Made by a program: the position numbers and the translations under genes
Assembly (NCBI GenBank): GCA_037783545.1
Contig: JBBELK010001114.1
Coordinates: forward strand, 1 to 64,000
Reading direction: 5' to 3'
DNA length: 64,000 bases
From: Henricia sp. BOLD:AAB3569
Lineage: Eukaryota; Echinodermata; Asteroidea; Spinulosida; Echinasteridae
Part shown: positions 1 through 13,491 of the stretch, one piece after another
Layout of the letters: each line of letters begins with the position of its first letter
Position numbering within the stretch: the stretch's first letter is position 1
The notes under the pieces: generated by a model
Database searches by the model: none
Told to the model about the DNA's origin: nothing
Seen by the model: only the letters and a program-made list of their open reading frames with translations

Positions 1-3000
1 ATGCAAAATTTGAAGTCAGTCGGAACATTTTTCGACCTCCAAATTTGCCGACGTTTGGACCACACTTTGAACAAATTGCGAGACCACCAAACCTGCGGTG
101 CGTTAACGACTGTCCGAATGACTTGAGCATGCGCACACTCAGGAGTACCCACAAAGAGGTGTGTACGGACAGCCACGGTTTGCGTGAGAGAGCAGTCAGG
201 AAGCCTCAACCCAGTTTTTTCTAAACTTTGAATTCTTTGCCATTTCCCGGCGAAAGTCTGTCAATTTTTGATGACAAGTGCGCAATATAGAGAGTTTAGG
301 GCATGCAAAATTTGAAGTCGTCGACATTTTTCGACCTCCAAATATGCCGACGTTTGGACCCCACACTTTGACACAAATTGCCGAGGCCAACTGCGGTGCG
401 TTAACGACAGTCCGAATGACTGGAGCATGCGCACAACTCCAGAGTACCCCCAAAAGAGGTGTGTACAGACAGCCACGGTTTGCGTGAGAGCAGACAGGAA
501 GCCTCACCCAGTTTTTTTTTTTTCTAAACTTGAAATTTCTCTGACCAATTTCCGGCGAAAGTCCTGTCAATTTTTATGACAAGTGCGCAATATAAGAGAG
601 TTTAGGGGCATGCAAAATTTGAAGTCGTCGGAACATTTTTCGACAATCCAAATTTGCCGACTTTTGACCACACTTTGAACAATTGCCGAGCTAAACTGCG
701 GTGCGTTACGACAGTCCGAATGACTGAGCATGCGCACAACTCAGGAGAACCCCAAAAAGAGGTGTGTACAGGACAGCCACGGTTTGGCGTGAGAGCAGTC
801 AGGAAGCCTCAAAACCCCAGTTTTTTCTAACTTTGAAATTTCTCTGCCATTTCCCGGCGAAAGTCTGTCAATTTTTATGGACAAGAGCGCAATATAGAGA
901 GTAGGGCATGCAAAATTGAGTTCGTCGGAACATTTTCGACTCCAAATTTGCCGACGTTTGGACCACACTTTGACAAATTGCCGAGCCAAACCTGCGGTGC
1001 GTTAACAGACGTCCGAATGACTGAGCATTGCGCACTTACTCAGGAGTACCCCAAAGAGGTGTGTACGGACAAGCCCCGTTTGCGTGAGAGGCAGTCGGAA
1101 GCCTCACCCAGTTTTTTCTAAACTTGAAATTTTCTATGCCATTTCCCGGCGAAAGTCTGATCAATTTTTATGGACAAGTGCGCAATATAGAGAGTTTAGG
1201 GCTGCAAAATTTGAAGTTCGTCGAACATTTTTCGACCTCCAAATTTGCCGACGTTTGGACCACACTTTGACCAAATTGCCGGAGCCAAACTGCGGTGCGT
1301 TAACGACAGTCCGAATGACTGAGCATGCGCACAACTCAGGAGTACCCCAAAGAGGGTGTGTACAGACAGCCACGGTTTGCGTGAGAGCAGTCAGGAAGCC
1401 TCACCCAGTTTTTTTCTAAACTTTGAAATTTCTCTGCCAATTTCCCGGCGAAAGTCTGTCATTTTTTTTATGACAAGTGCGCAATATAGAGAGTTTAGGG
1501 CATGCAAAAATTTGAAGTTCGTCGGAACATTTTTCGACCTCCAAATTTTGCCGACGTTTGGACCACACTTTGACCAATTGCCGAGCCAAACTGCGGTGCG
1601 TTAACGACAGTCCGAATGACTGAGCATGCGCACAACTCAGGAGTACCCCAAAGAGGTGTGTACAGACAGCCACGGTTTGCGTGAGAGCAGTCAGGAAGCC
1701 TCAACCCAGTTTTTTCTAAACTTTGAAATTTCTCTGCCATTTCCGGCGAAAGTCTGTCATTTTTTTATGACAAGTGCGCAATATAGAGAGTTTAGGGCAT
1801 GCAAAATTTGAAGTTCGTCGGAACATTTTCGACCTCCAAATTTGCCGACGTTTGGACCACACTTTGACCAAATTGCCGAGCCAAACTGCGGTGCGTTAAC
1901 GACAGTCCGAATGACTGAGCATGCGCACAACTCAGGAGTACCCCAAAGAGTGTGGACAGACAGCCACAGGTTTGCGTGAGAGCAGTCAGGAAGCCTCAAC
2001 CCAATTTTTTCTAAACTTTGAAATTTCTCTGCCATTTCCCGGCGAAGTCTGTCAATTTTTTATGACAAGTGCGCAATATAGAGAGTTTAGGGCATGCAAA
2101 ATTTGAAGTTCGTCGGAACATTTTCGACCTTCAAATTTGCCGACGTTTGGACCACACTTTGACCAAATTGCCGAGCCAAACTGCGGTGCGTTAACGACAG
2201 TCCGAATGACTGAGCATGCGCACAACTCAGGAGTACCCCAAAGAGGTGTGTAAGACAGCCACGGTTTGCGTGAGAGCAGTCAGGAAGCCTCAACCCAGTT
2301 TTTTCTAAACTTTGAAATTTCTCTGCCATTTCCAGGCGAAAGTCTGTCAATTTTTATGACAAGTGCGCAATATAGAGAGTTTAGGGCATGCAAAATTTGA
2401 AGTTCGTCGGAACATTTTTCGACCTCCAAATTTGCCGACGTTTGGACCACACTTTGACCAAATTGCCAAGCCAAACTGCGGTGCGTTAACGACAGTCCGA
2501 ATGACTGAGCATGCGCACAACTCAGGAGTACCCCAAAGAGGTGTGTACAGACAGCCACCGGTTTGCGTGAGAGCAGTCAGGAAGCCTCAAACCCAGTTTT
2601 TTCTAAACTTTGAAATTTCTCTGCCATTTCCCGGCGAAAGTCTGTCAATTTTTTATGACAAGTGCGCAATATAGAGAGTTTAGGGCATGCAAAATTTGAA
2701 GTTCGTCGGAACATTTTTCGACCTCCAAATTTGCCGACGTTTGGACCACACTTTGAACAAATTGCCGAGCCAAACTGCGGTGCGTTAACGACAGTCCGAA
2801 TGACTGAGCATGCGCACAACTCAGGAGTACCCCAAAGAGTGTGTACAGACAGCCACGGTTTGCGTGAGAGCAGTCAGGAAGCCTCAACCCAGTTTTTTCT
2901 AAACTTTGAAATTTCTCTGCCATTTCCCGGCGAAAGTCTGTCAATTTTTTATGACAAGTGCGCAATATAGAGAGTTTAGGGCATGCAAAATTTGAAGTTC

Positions 3001-6000
3001 GTCGGAACATTTTTCGACCGCCAAATTTGCCGACGTTTGGACCACACTTTGACCAAATTGCCGAGCCAAACTGCGGTGCGTTAACGACAGTCCGAATGAC
3101 TGAGCATGCGCACAACTCAGGAGTACCCAAAGAGGTGTGTACAGACAGCCACGGTTTGCGTGAGAGCAGTCAGGAAGCCTCAACCCAGTTTTTTCCTAAA
3201 CTTTGAAATTTCTCTGCCATTTCCCGGCGAAAGTCTGCCATTTTTAAATGACAAGTGCGCAATATAGAGAGTTTAGGGCATGCAAAATTTGAAGTTCGTC
3301 GGAACATTTTTCGACCTCCAAATTTGCCGACGTTTTGGACCACACTTTGACCAAATTGCCGAGCCAAACTTGCGTGCGTAACGACAGTCCGAATGACTGA
3401 AGCATGCGCACAACTCAGGAGTACCCCAAAGAGGTGTGTACAGACAGCCACGGTTTGCGTGAGAGCAGTCAGGAAGCCTCAACCCCAGTTTTTTCTAACT
3501 TTGAAATTCTCTGCCATTTCCCGGCGAAAGTCTGTCAATTTTTTATGACAAGTGCGCAATATAGAGAGTTTAGGGCATGCAAAATTTGAAGTTCGTCGGA
3601 ACATTTTTCGACCGCCAAATTTGCCGACGTTTGGACCACACTTTGACCAAATTGCCGAGCCAAACTGCGGTGCGTTAACGACAGTCCGAATGACTGAGCA
3701 TCGCGCACAACTCAGGAGTACCCCAAAGAGGTGTGTACAGACAGCCACGGTTTGCGTGAGACAGTCAGGAAGCCTCAACCCAGTTTTTTCTAAACTTTGA
3801 AATTTCTCTGCCATTTCCCGGCGAAAGTCTGCCATTTTTAAATGACAAGTGCGCAATATAGAGAGTTTAGGGCATGCAAAATTTGAAGTTCGTCGGAACA
3901 TTTTTCGACCTCCAAATTGCCGACGTTTGGACCACACTTTGACCAAATTGCCGAGCCAAACTGCGGTGCGTTAACGACAGTCGAATGACTGAGCATGCGC
4001 ACAACTCAGGAGAACCCCAAAGAGGTGTGTACAGACAGCCACGGTTTGCGTGAGAGCAGTCAGGAAGCCTCAACCCAGTTTTTTCTAAACTTTGAAATTT
4101 CTCTGCCATTTCCCGGCGAAAGTCTGTCAATTTTTTATGACAAGTGCGCAATATAGAGAGTTTAGGGCATGCAAAATTTGAAGTTCGTCGGAACATTTTT
4201 CGACCTCCAAATTTGCGACGTTTGGACCACACTTTGAACAAATTGCCGGAGCAAACTGCGGTGCGTTACGACAGTCCGAATGACTGAGCATGCGCACAAC
4301 TCAGGAGTACCCCAAAGAGGTGTGTACAGACAGCCACGGTTTGCGTGAGAGCAGTCAGGAAGCCTCAACCCAGTTTTTTCTAAACTTTGAAATTTCTCTG
4401 CCATTTCCGGCGAAAGTCTGTCAATTTTTTATGACAAGTGCGCAATATAGAGAGTTTAGGGCATGCAAAATTTGAAGTTCGTCGGAACATTTTTCGACCT
4501 CCAAATTTGCCGACGTTTGGACCACACTTTGACCAAATTGCGAGCCAAACTGCGGTGCGTTAACGACAGTCCGAATGACTGAGCATGCGCACAACTCAGG
4601 AGTACCCAAAGAGGTGTGTACAGACAGCCACGGTTTGCGTGAGAGCAGTCAGGAAGCCTCAACCCAGTTTTTTCTAACTTTGAAATTTCTCTGCCATTTC
4701 CCGGCGAAAGTCTGTCAATTTTTATGACAAGTGCGCAATATAGAGAGTTTAGGACATGCAAATTTGAAGTTCGTCGGAACATTTTTCGACCTCCAATTTG
4801 CCGACGTTTGGACCACACTTTGACCAAATTGCCGAGCCAAACTGCGGTGCGTTAACGACAGTCCGAATGACTGAGCATGCGCACAACTCAGGAGTACCCC
4901 AAAGAGGTGTGTACAGACAGCCCACGGTTTGCGTGAGAACAGTCCAGAAAAGCATCAACCGTTTTTCTAAACTTTGAAAATTTCTCTGCCATTTCCACGC
5001 GAAAGTCTGTCAATTTTTATGACAAGTGCGCAATATAGAGAGTTTAGGGCATGCAAAATTTGAAGTTCGTCGGAACATTTTTCGACCTCCAAATTTGCCG
5101 ACGTTTGGACCACACTTTGACCAAATTGCCGAGCCAAACTGCGGTGCGTTAACGACAGTCCGAATGACTGAGCATGCGCACAACTCAGGAGTACCCCAAA
5201 GAGGTGTGTACAGACAGCCACGGTTTGCGTGAGAGCGGTCAGGAAGCCTCAACCCAGTTTTTTCTAAACTTTGAAATTTCTCTGCCATTTCCCGGCGAAA
5301 GTCTGTCAATTTTTTATGACAAGTGCGCAATATAGAGAGTTTAGGGCATGCAAAATTTGAAGTTCGTCGGAACATTTTTCGACCTCCAAATTTGCCGACG
5401 TTTGGACCACACTTTGACCAAATTTGCCGAGCCAAACTGCGGTGCGTTTAACGACAGTCCGAATGGACTGAGCATGCGCACAACTCAGGAGTACCCCAAA
5501 GAGGTGTGTACAGACAGGCCACGGTTTGCGTGAGAGCAGTCAGGAAGCCTCAAACCAGTTTTTTCTAAACTTTGAATTTCTCTGCATTTCCCGGCGAAAG
5601 TCTGTCAATTTTTTATGACAAGTGCGCAATATAGAGAGTTTAGGGCATGCAAAATTTGAAGTTCGTCGGAACTTTTTTTCGACCTCAAATTTGCCGACGT
5701 TTGGACACACTTTGAACAAATTACCGGAGCCAAACTGCGGTGCGTTAACGACAGTCCGAATGACTGAGCATGCGCACAACTCAGGAGTACCCCAAAGAGG
5801 TGTGTACAGACAGCCACGGTTTGCGTGAGAGCAGTCAGGAAGCCTCAACCCAGTTTTTTTCTAAACTTTGAAATTTCTCTGCCATTTCCCGGCGAAAGTC
5901 TGTCAATTTTTTATGACAAGTGCGCATATAGAGAGTTTAGGGCATGCAAAATTTGAAGTTCGTCGGAACATTTTTCGACCTCCAAATTTGCCGACGTTTG

Positions 6001-9000
6001 GACCACACTTTGACCAAATTGCCGAGCCAAACTGCGGTGCGTTAACGACAGTCCGAATGACTGAGCATGCGCACAACTCAGGAGTACCCCAAAGAGGTGT
6101 GTACAGACAGCCACGGTTTGCGTGAGAGCAGTCAGGAAGCCGCAACCCAGTTTTTTCTAAACTTTGAAATTTCTCTGCCATTTCCCGGCGAAAGTCTGTC
6201 AATTTGTATGACAAGTGCGCAATATAGAGAGTTTAGGGCATGCAAAATTTGAAGTTCGTCGCAACATTTTCGACCTCCAAATTTGCCGACGTTTGGACCA
6301 CACTTTGAACAAATTGCCGAGCAAACTGCGGTGCGTTAACGACAGTCCGAATGACTGAGCATGCGCAACAACTCAGGAGTACCCCAAAGAGGTGTGTACA
6401 GACAGCCACGGTTTGCGTGAGAGCAGTCAGGAAGCCTCAACCCAGTTTTTCTAAACTTTGAAATTCTCTGCCCATTTCCCGGCGAAAGTCTGTCAATTTT
6501 TTTATGACAATGCGCAATATAGAGAGTTTAGGGCATGCAAAATTGAAGTTCGTCGAACATTTTCGACCTCCAATTTGCCGACGTTTGGACCACACTTTGA
6601 CCAAATTGCCGAGCCAAACTGCGGTGCGTTAACGACAGTCCGAATGACTGAGCATGCGCACAACTCAGGAGTACCCAAAGAGGTGTGTACAGACAGCCAC
6701 GGTTTGCGTGAGAGCAGTCAGGAAGCCTCACCCAGTTTTTTCTAAACTTTGAATTTCTCTGCCATTTCCCGGCGAAAGTCTGTCAATTTTTTATGACAAG
6801 TGCGCAATATAGAGAGTTTAGGACATGCAAAATTTGAAGTTCGTCGGAACATTTTTCGACCTCCAAATTTGGCCGACGTTTGGACCACACTTTGACCAAA
6901 TTGCCGAGCCAAACTGCGGTGCGTTAACGACAGTCCGAATGACTGAGCATGCGCACAACTCAGGAGTACCCCAAAGAGGTGTGTACAGACAGCCACGGTT
7001 TGCGTGAGAACAGTCAGAAAGCCTCAACCCAGTTTTTTCTAACTTGAAATTTCTCTGCCATTCCGGCGAAAGTCTGTCAATTTTTTTATGACAAGTGCGC
7101 AATATAGAGAGTTTAGGGCATGCAAAATTTGAAGTTCGTCGGAACATTTTTCGACCTCCAAATTTGCCGACGTTTGGACCACACTTTGACCAAATTGCCG
7201 AGCCAAACTGCGGTGCGTTAACGACAGTCCGAATGACTGAGCATGCGCACAACTCAGGAGTACCCCAAAGAGGTGTGTACAGACAGCCACGGTTTGCGTG
7301 AGAGCGGTCAGAAGCCTCAACCCAGTTTTTCTAAACTTTGAAATTTCTCTGCCATTTCCCGGCGAAAGTCTGTCAATTTTTTATGACAAGTGCGCAATCT
7401 AGAGAGTTTAGGGCATGCAAAATTTGAAGTTCGTCGGAACATTTTTCGACCTCCAAATTTAGCCGACGTTTGGACCACACTTGACCAAATTGCCGAGCCA
7501 ACTGCGGTGCGTTAACGACAGTCCGAATGACTGAGCATGCGCACAACTCAGGAGTACCCAAAGGAGGTGTGTACAGACAGCCACGGTTTGCGTGAGAGCA
7601 GTCAGGAAGCCTCAACCCAGTTTTTTCTAAACTTTGAAATTTCTCTGCCATTTCCCGGCGAAAGTCTGTCAATTTTTTATGACAAGTGCGCAATATAGAG
7701 AGTTTAGGGCATGCAAAATTTGAAGTTCGTCGGAACATTTTTCGACCTCCAAATTTGCCGACGTTTGGACCACACTTTGAACAAATTACCGAGCCAAACT
7801 GCGGTGCGTTAACGACAGTCCGAATGACTGAGCATGCGCACAACTCAGGAGTACCCCAAAGAGGTGTGTACAGACAGCCACGGTTTGCGTGAGAGCAGTC
7901 AGGAAGCCTCAACCCAGTTTTTTTCTAACTTTGAAATTTCTCTGGCCATTTCCCGGCGAAAGTCTGTCAATTTTTTATGACAAGTGCGCAATATAGAGAG
8001 TTTAGGGCATGCAAAATTGAAGTTCGTCGGAACATTTTTCGACCTCCAAATTTGCCGACGTTGGACCACACTTTGACCAAATTGCCGAGCCAAACTGCGG
8101 TGCGTTAACGACAGTCCGAATGACTGAGCATGCGCACAACTCAGGAGTACCCCAAAGAGGTGTGTACAGACAGCCACGGTTTGCGTGAGAGCAGTCAGGA
8201 AGCCGCAACCCAGTTTTTTCTAAACTTTGAAATTTCTCTGCCATTTCCCGGCGAAAGTCTGTCAATTTTGTATGACAAGTGCGCAATATAGAGAGGTTTA
8301 GGGCATGCAAAATTTGAAGTTCGTCGCAACATTTTCGACCTCCAAATTTGCCGACGTTTGGACCACACTTTGACCAAATTGCCGAGCCAAACTGCGGTGC
8401 GTTAACGACAGTCCGAATGACTGAGCATGCGCACAACTCAGGAGTACCCCAAAGAGGTGTGTACAGACAGCCACGGTTTGCGTGAGAGCAGTCAGGAAGC
8501 CTCAACCCAGTTTTTTCTAAACTTTGAATTTCTCTGCCATTTCCCGGCGAAAGTCTGTCAATTTTTTATGACAAGTGCGCAATATAGAGAGTTTAGGGCA
8601 TGCAAAATTTGAAGTTCGTCGGAACATTTTTCGACCTCCAAATTGCCGACGTTTGGACCACACTTTGAACAAATTGCCGAGCCAAACTGGCGGTGCGTTA
8701 ACGACAGTCCGAATGACTGAGCATGCGCACAACTCAGGAGTACCCCAAAGAGGTGTGTACAGACAGCCACGGTTTGCGTGAGAGCAGTCAGGAAGCCTCA
8801 ACCACAGTTTTTTCTAAACTTGAAATTTCTCTGCCATTTCCCGGCGAAAGTCTGTCAATTTTTTATGACAAGTGCGCAATATAGAGAGTTTAGGGCATGC
8901 AAAATTTGAAGTTCGTCGGAACATTTTTCGACCTCCAAATTTGCCGACGTTTGGACCACACTTTGACCAAATTGCCGAGCCAAACTGCGGTGCGTTAACG

Positions 9001-10955
9001 ACAGTCCGAATGACTGAGCATGCGCACACTCAGGAGTACCCCAAAGAGGTGTGTACAGACAGCCACGGTTTGCGTGAGAACAGTCAGAAAGCCTCAACCC
9101 AGTTTTTTCTAAACTTTGAAATTTCTCTGCCATTTCCCGGCGAAAGTCTGTCAATTTTTTATGACAAGTGCGCAATATAGAGAGTTTAGGGCATGCAAAA
9201 TTTGAAGTTCGTCGGAACATTTTTCGACCTCCAAATTTTGCCGACGTTTGGACCACACTTTGACCAAATTGCCGAGCCAAACTGCGGTGCGTTAACGACA
9301 GTCCGAATGACTGAGCATGCGCACAACTCAGGAGTACCCCAAAGAGGTGTGTACAGACAGCCACGGTTTGCGTGAGAGCGGTCAGGAAGCCTCAACCCAG
9401 TTTTTTTCTAAACTTTGAAATTTCTCTGCCATTTCCCGGCGAAAGTCTGTCAATTTTTTATGACAAAGTGCGCAATATAGAGAGTTTAGGGCATGCAAAA
9501 TTTGAAGTTCGTCGGAACATTTTTCGACCTCCAAATTTGCCGACGTTTGGACCACACTTTGACCAAATTGCCGAGCCAAACTGCGGTGCGTTAACGACAG
9601 TCCGAATGACTGAGCATGCGCACAACTCAGGAGTACCCCAAAGAGGTGTGTACAGACAGCCACGGTTTGCGTGAGAGCATGTCAGGAAGCCTCAACCCAG
9701 TTTTTTCTAAACTTTGAAATTTCTCTGCCATTTCCCGGCGAAAGTCTGTCAATTTTTTATGACAAGTGCGCAATATAGAGAGTTTAGGGCATGGCAAAAT
9801 TTGAAGTTCGTCGGAAACATTTTTCGACCCATCCAAATTTGCCGACGTTTGGACCACACTTTGACCAAATTGCCGAGCCAAACATGCGGTGCGTTAACGA
9901 CAGTCTGAATGACTGAGCATGCGCACAACTAGGAGTACCCCCAAAGAGGTGTGTACAGACAGCCACGGTTTGCGTGAGAGCAGTCAGGAAGCCTCAACCC
10001 AGTTTTTTCTAAACTTTGAAATTTCTCTGCCATTTCCCGCAAAAGTCTGTCAATTTTTTATGACAAGTGCGCAATATAGAGAGTTTAGGGCATGCAAAAT
10101 TTGAAGTTCGTCGGAACATTTTTCGACCTCCAAATTTGCCGACGTTTGGACCCCAACTTTGACCAAATTGCCGAGCCAAACTGCGGTGCGTTAACGACAG
10201 TCCGAATGACTGAGCATGCGCACAACTCAGGAGTACCCCAAAGAGGTGTGTACAGACAGCCACGGTTTGCGTGAGAGCAGTCAGGAAGCCTCAACCCAGT
10301 TTTTTTCTAAACTTTGAAATTTCTCTGCCATTTCCCGGCGAAAGTCTTGTCAATTTTTTATGACAAGTGCGCAATATAGAGAGTTTAGGGCATGCAAAAT
10401 TTGAAGTTCGTCGGAACATTTTCGACCTCCAAATTTGCCGACGTTTGGACCACACTTTGACCAAATTGCCGAGCCAAACTGCGGTGCGTTAACGACAGTC
10501 CGAATGACTGAGCATGCGCACAACTCAGGAGTACCCCAAAGAGGTGTGTACAGACAGCCACGGTTTGCGTGAGAGCAGTCAGGAAGCCTCAACCCAGTTT
10601 TTTCTAAACTTTGAAATTTCTCTGCCATTTCCCGGCGAAAGTCTGTCAATTTTTATGACAAGTGCGCAATATAGAGAGTTTAGGGCATGCAAAATTTGAA
10701 GTTCGTCGGAACATTTTCGACCTCCAAATTTGCCGACGTTTGGACCCACACTTTGACCAAATTGCCGAGCCAAAACTGCGGTGCGTTAACGACAGTCCCG
10801 AATGACTGAGCATGCGCACAACTCAGGAGTACCCAAAGAGGTGTGTACAGACAGCCACGGTTTGCGTGAGAGCAGTCAGGAAGCCTCAACCCAGTTTTTT
10901 CTAAACTTTGAAATTTCTCTGCCATTTCCCGGCGAAAAGTCTTTTTTTATGACAA
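1..10955. repeat. 297-bp satellite array, indel-rich left part
   Basis: About 37 head-to-tail monomers of the same satellite as the rest of the window. They differ from the clean consensus mainly by single-base insertions and deletions: the partial monomer at 1-277 alone shows about a dozen differences, and early monomer lengths run 305, 302 and 293 bp. Errors cluster in homopolymers and are scattered without being shared between neighbours, unlike the linked substitutions of the later array. Density falls rightwards to one or two per monomer near 10 kb and stops at about 10955. I infer low-coverage or unpolished long-read consensus at a contig end; true decay at an array edge is the alternative. 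No gene is visible. Confidence 0.95.
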
Positions 10956-13491
10956 GTGCGCAATATAGAGAGTTTAGGGCATGCAAAATTTGAAGTTCGT
11001 CGGAACATTTTTCGACCTCCAAATTTGTCGACGTTTGGACCACACTTTGACCAAATTGCCGAGCCAAACTGCGGTGCGTTAACGACAGTCTGAATGACTG
11101 AGCATGCGCACAACTCAGGAGTACCCCCAAAGAGGTGTGTACAGACAGCCACGGTTTGCGTGAGAGCAGTCAGGAAGCCTCAACCCAGTTTTTTCTAAAC
11201 TTTGAAATTTCTCTGCCATTTCCCGGCGAAAGTCTGTCAATTTTTTATGACAAGTGCGCAATATAGAGAGTTTAGGGCATGCAAAATTTGAAGTTCGTCG
11301 GAACATTTTTCGACCTCCAAATTTGCCGACGTTTGGACCACACTTTGAACAAATTGCCGAGCCAAACTGCGGTGCGTTAACGACAGTCCGAATGACTGAG
11401 CATGCGCACAACTCAGGAGTACCCCAAAGAGGTGTGTACAGACAGCCACGGTTTGCGTGAGAGCAGTCAGGAAGCCTCAACCCAGTTTTTTCTAAACTTT
11501 GAAATTTCTCTGCCATTTCCCGGCGAAAGTCTGTCAATTTTTTACGACAAGTGCGCAATATAGAGAGTTTAGGGCATGCAAAATTTGAAGTTCGTCGGAA
11601 CATTTTTCGACCTCCAAATTTGCCGACGTTTGGACCACACTTTGACCAAATTGCCGAGCCAAACTGCGGTGCGTTAACGACAGTCCGAATGACTGAGCAT
11701 GCGCACAACTCAGGAGTACCCCAAAGAGGTGTGTACAGACAGCCACGGTTTGCGTGAGAGCAGTCAGGAAGCCTCAACCCAGTTTTTTCTAAACTTTGAA
11801 ATTTCTCTGCCATTTCCCGGCAAAAGTCTGTCAATTTTTTATGACAAGTGCGCAATATAGAGAGTTTAGGGCATGCAAAATTTGAAGTTCGTCGGAACAT
11901 TTTTCGACCTCCAAATTTGCCGACGTTTGGACCACACTTTGACCAAATTGCCGAGCCAAACTGCGGTGCGTTAACGACAGTCCGAATGACTGAGCATGCG
12001 CACAACTCAGGAGTACCCCAAAGAGGTGTGTACAGACAGCCACGGTTTGCGTGAGAGCAGTCAGGAAGCCTCAACCCAGTTTTTTCTAAACTTTGAAATT
12101 TCTCTGCCATTTCCCGGCGAAAGTCTGTCAATTTTTTATGACAAGTGCGCAATATAGAGAGTTTAGGGCATGCAAAATTTGAAGTTCGTCGGAACATTTT
12201 TCGACCTCCAAATTTGCCGACGTTTGGACCACACTTTGACCAAATTGCCGAGCCAAACTGCGGTGCGTTAACGACAGTCCGAATGACTGAGCATGCGCAC
12301 AACTCAGGAGTACCCCAAAGAGGTGTGTACAGACAGCCACGGTTTGCGTGAGAGCAGTCAGGAAGCCTCAACCCAGTTTTTTCTAAACTTTGAAATTTCT
12401 CTGCCATTTCCCGGCGAAAGTCTGTCAATTTTTTATGACAAGTGCGCAATATAGAGAGTTTAGGGCATGCAAAATTTGAAGTTCGTCGGAACATTTTTCG
12501 ACCTCCAAATTTGCCGACGTTTGGACCACACTTTGACCAAATTGCCGAGCCAAACTGCAGTGCGTTAACGACAGTCCGAATGACTGAGCATGCGCACAAC
12601 TCAGGAGTACCCCAAAGAGGTGTGTACAGACAGCCACGGTTTGCGTGAGAGCAGTCAGGAAGCCTCAACCCAGTTTTTTATAAACTTTGAAATTTCTCTG
12701 CCATTTCCCGGCGAAAGTCTGTCAATTTTTTATGACAAGTGCGCAATATAGAGAGTTTAGGGCATGCAAAATTTGAAGTTCGTCGGAACATTTTTCGACC
12801 TCCAAATTTGCCGACGTTTGGACCACACTTTGACCAAATTGCCGAGCCAAACTGCGGTGCGTTAACGACAGTCTGAATGACTGAGCATGCGCACAACTAG
12901 GAGTACCCCAAAGAGGTGTGTACAGACAGCCACGGTTTGCGTGAGAGCAGTCAGGAAGCCTCAACCCAGTTTTTTCTAAACTTTGAAATTTATCTGCCAT
13001 TTCCCGGCGAAAGTCTGTCAATTGTTTATGACAAGTGCGCAATATAGAGAGTTTAGGGCATGCAAAATTTGAAGTTCGTCGGAACATTTTTCGACCTCCA
13101 AATTTGCCGACGTTTGGACCACACTTTGACCAAATTGCCGAGCCAAACTGCGGTGCGTTAACGACAGTCTGAATGACTGAGCATGCGCACAACTCAGGAG
13201 TACCCCCAAAGAGGTGTGTACAGACAGCCACGGTTTGCGTGAGAGCAGTCAGGAGGCCTCAACCCAGTTTTTTCTAAACTTTGAAATTTCTCTGCCATTT
13301 CCCGGCGAAAGTCTGTCAATTTTTTATGACAAGTGCGCAATATAGAGAGTTTAGGGCATGCAAAATTTGAAGTTCGTCGGAACATTTTTCGACCTCCAAA
13401 TTTGCCGACGTTTGGACCACACTTTGACCAAATTGCCGAGCCAAACTGCGGTGCGTTAACGACAGTCTGAATGACTGAGCATGCGCACAAC

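Noticed and set aside
278-487. Recurrent plus-strand 68-codon frame per monomer as a small gene family
   Set aside because: It starts at GTG, is present in nearly every monomer, ends at the same TGA and has no gene context; it is a shadow of the satellite.
1-10955. A distinct, older and diverged satellite subfamily
   Set aside because: Differences are mainly unshared single-base indels rather than shared substitutions, so sequencing or consensus error explains them better.
11115-12668. Minus-strand open frame of 517 codons as a gene
   Set aside because: It is the 99-codon satellite frame read through five exact 297-bp monomers; it ends at a T-tract length change and begins after a substitution that creates a stop.
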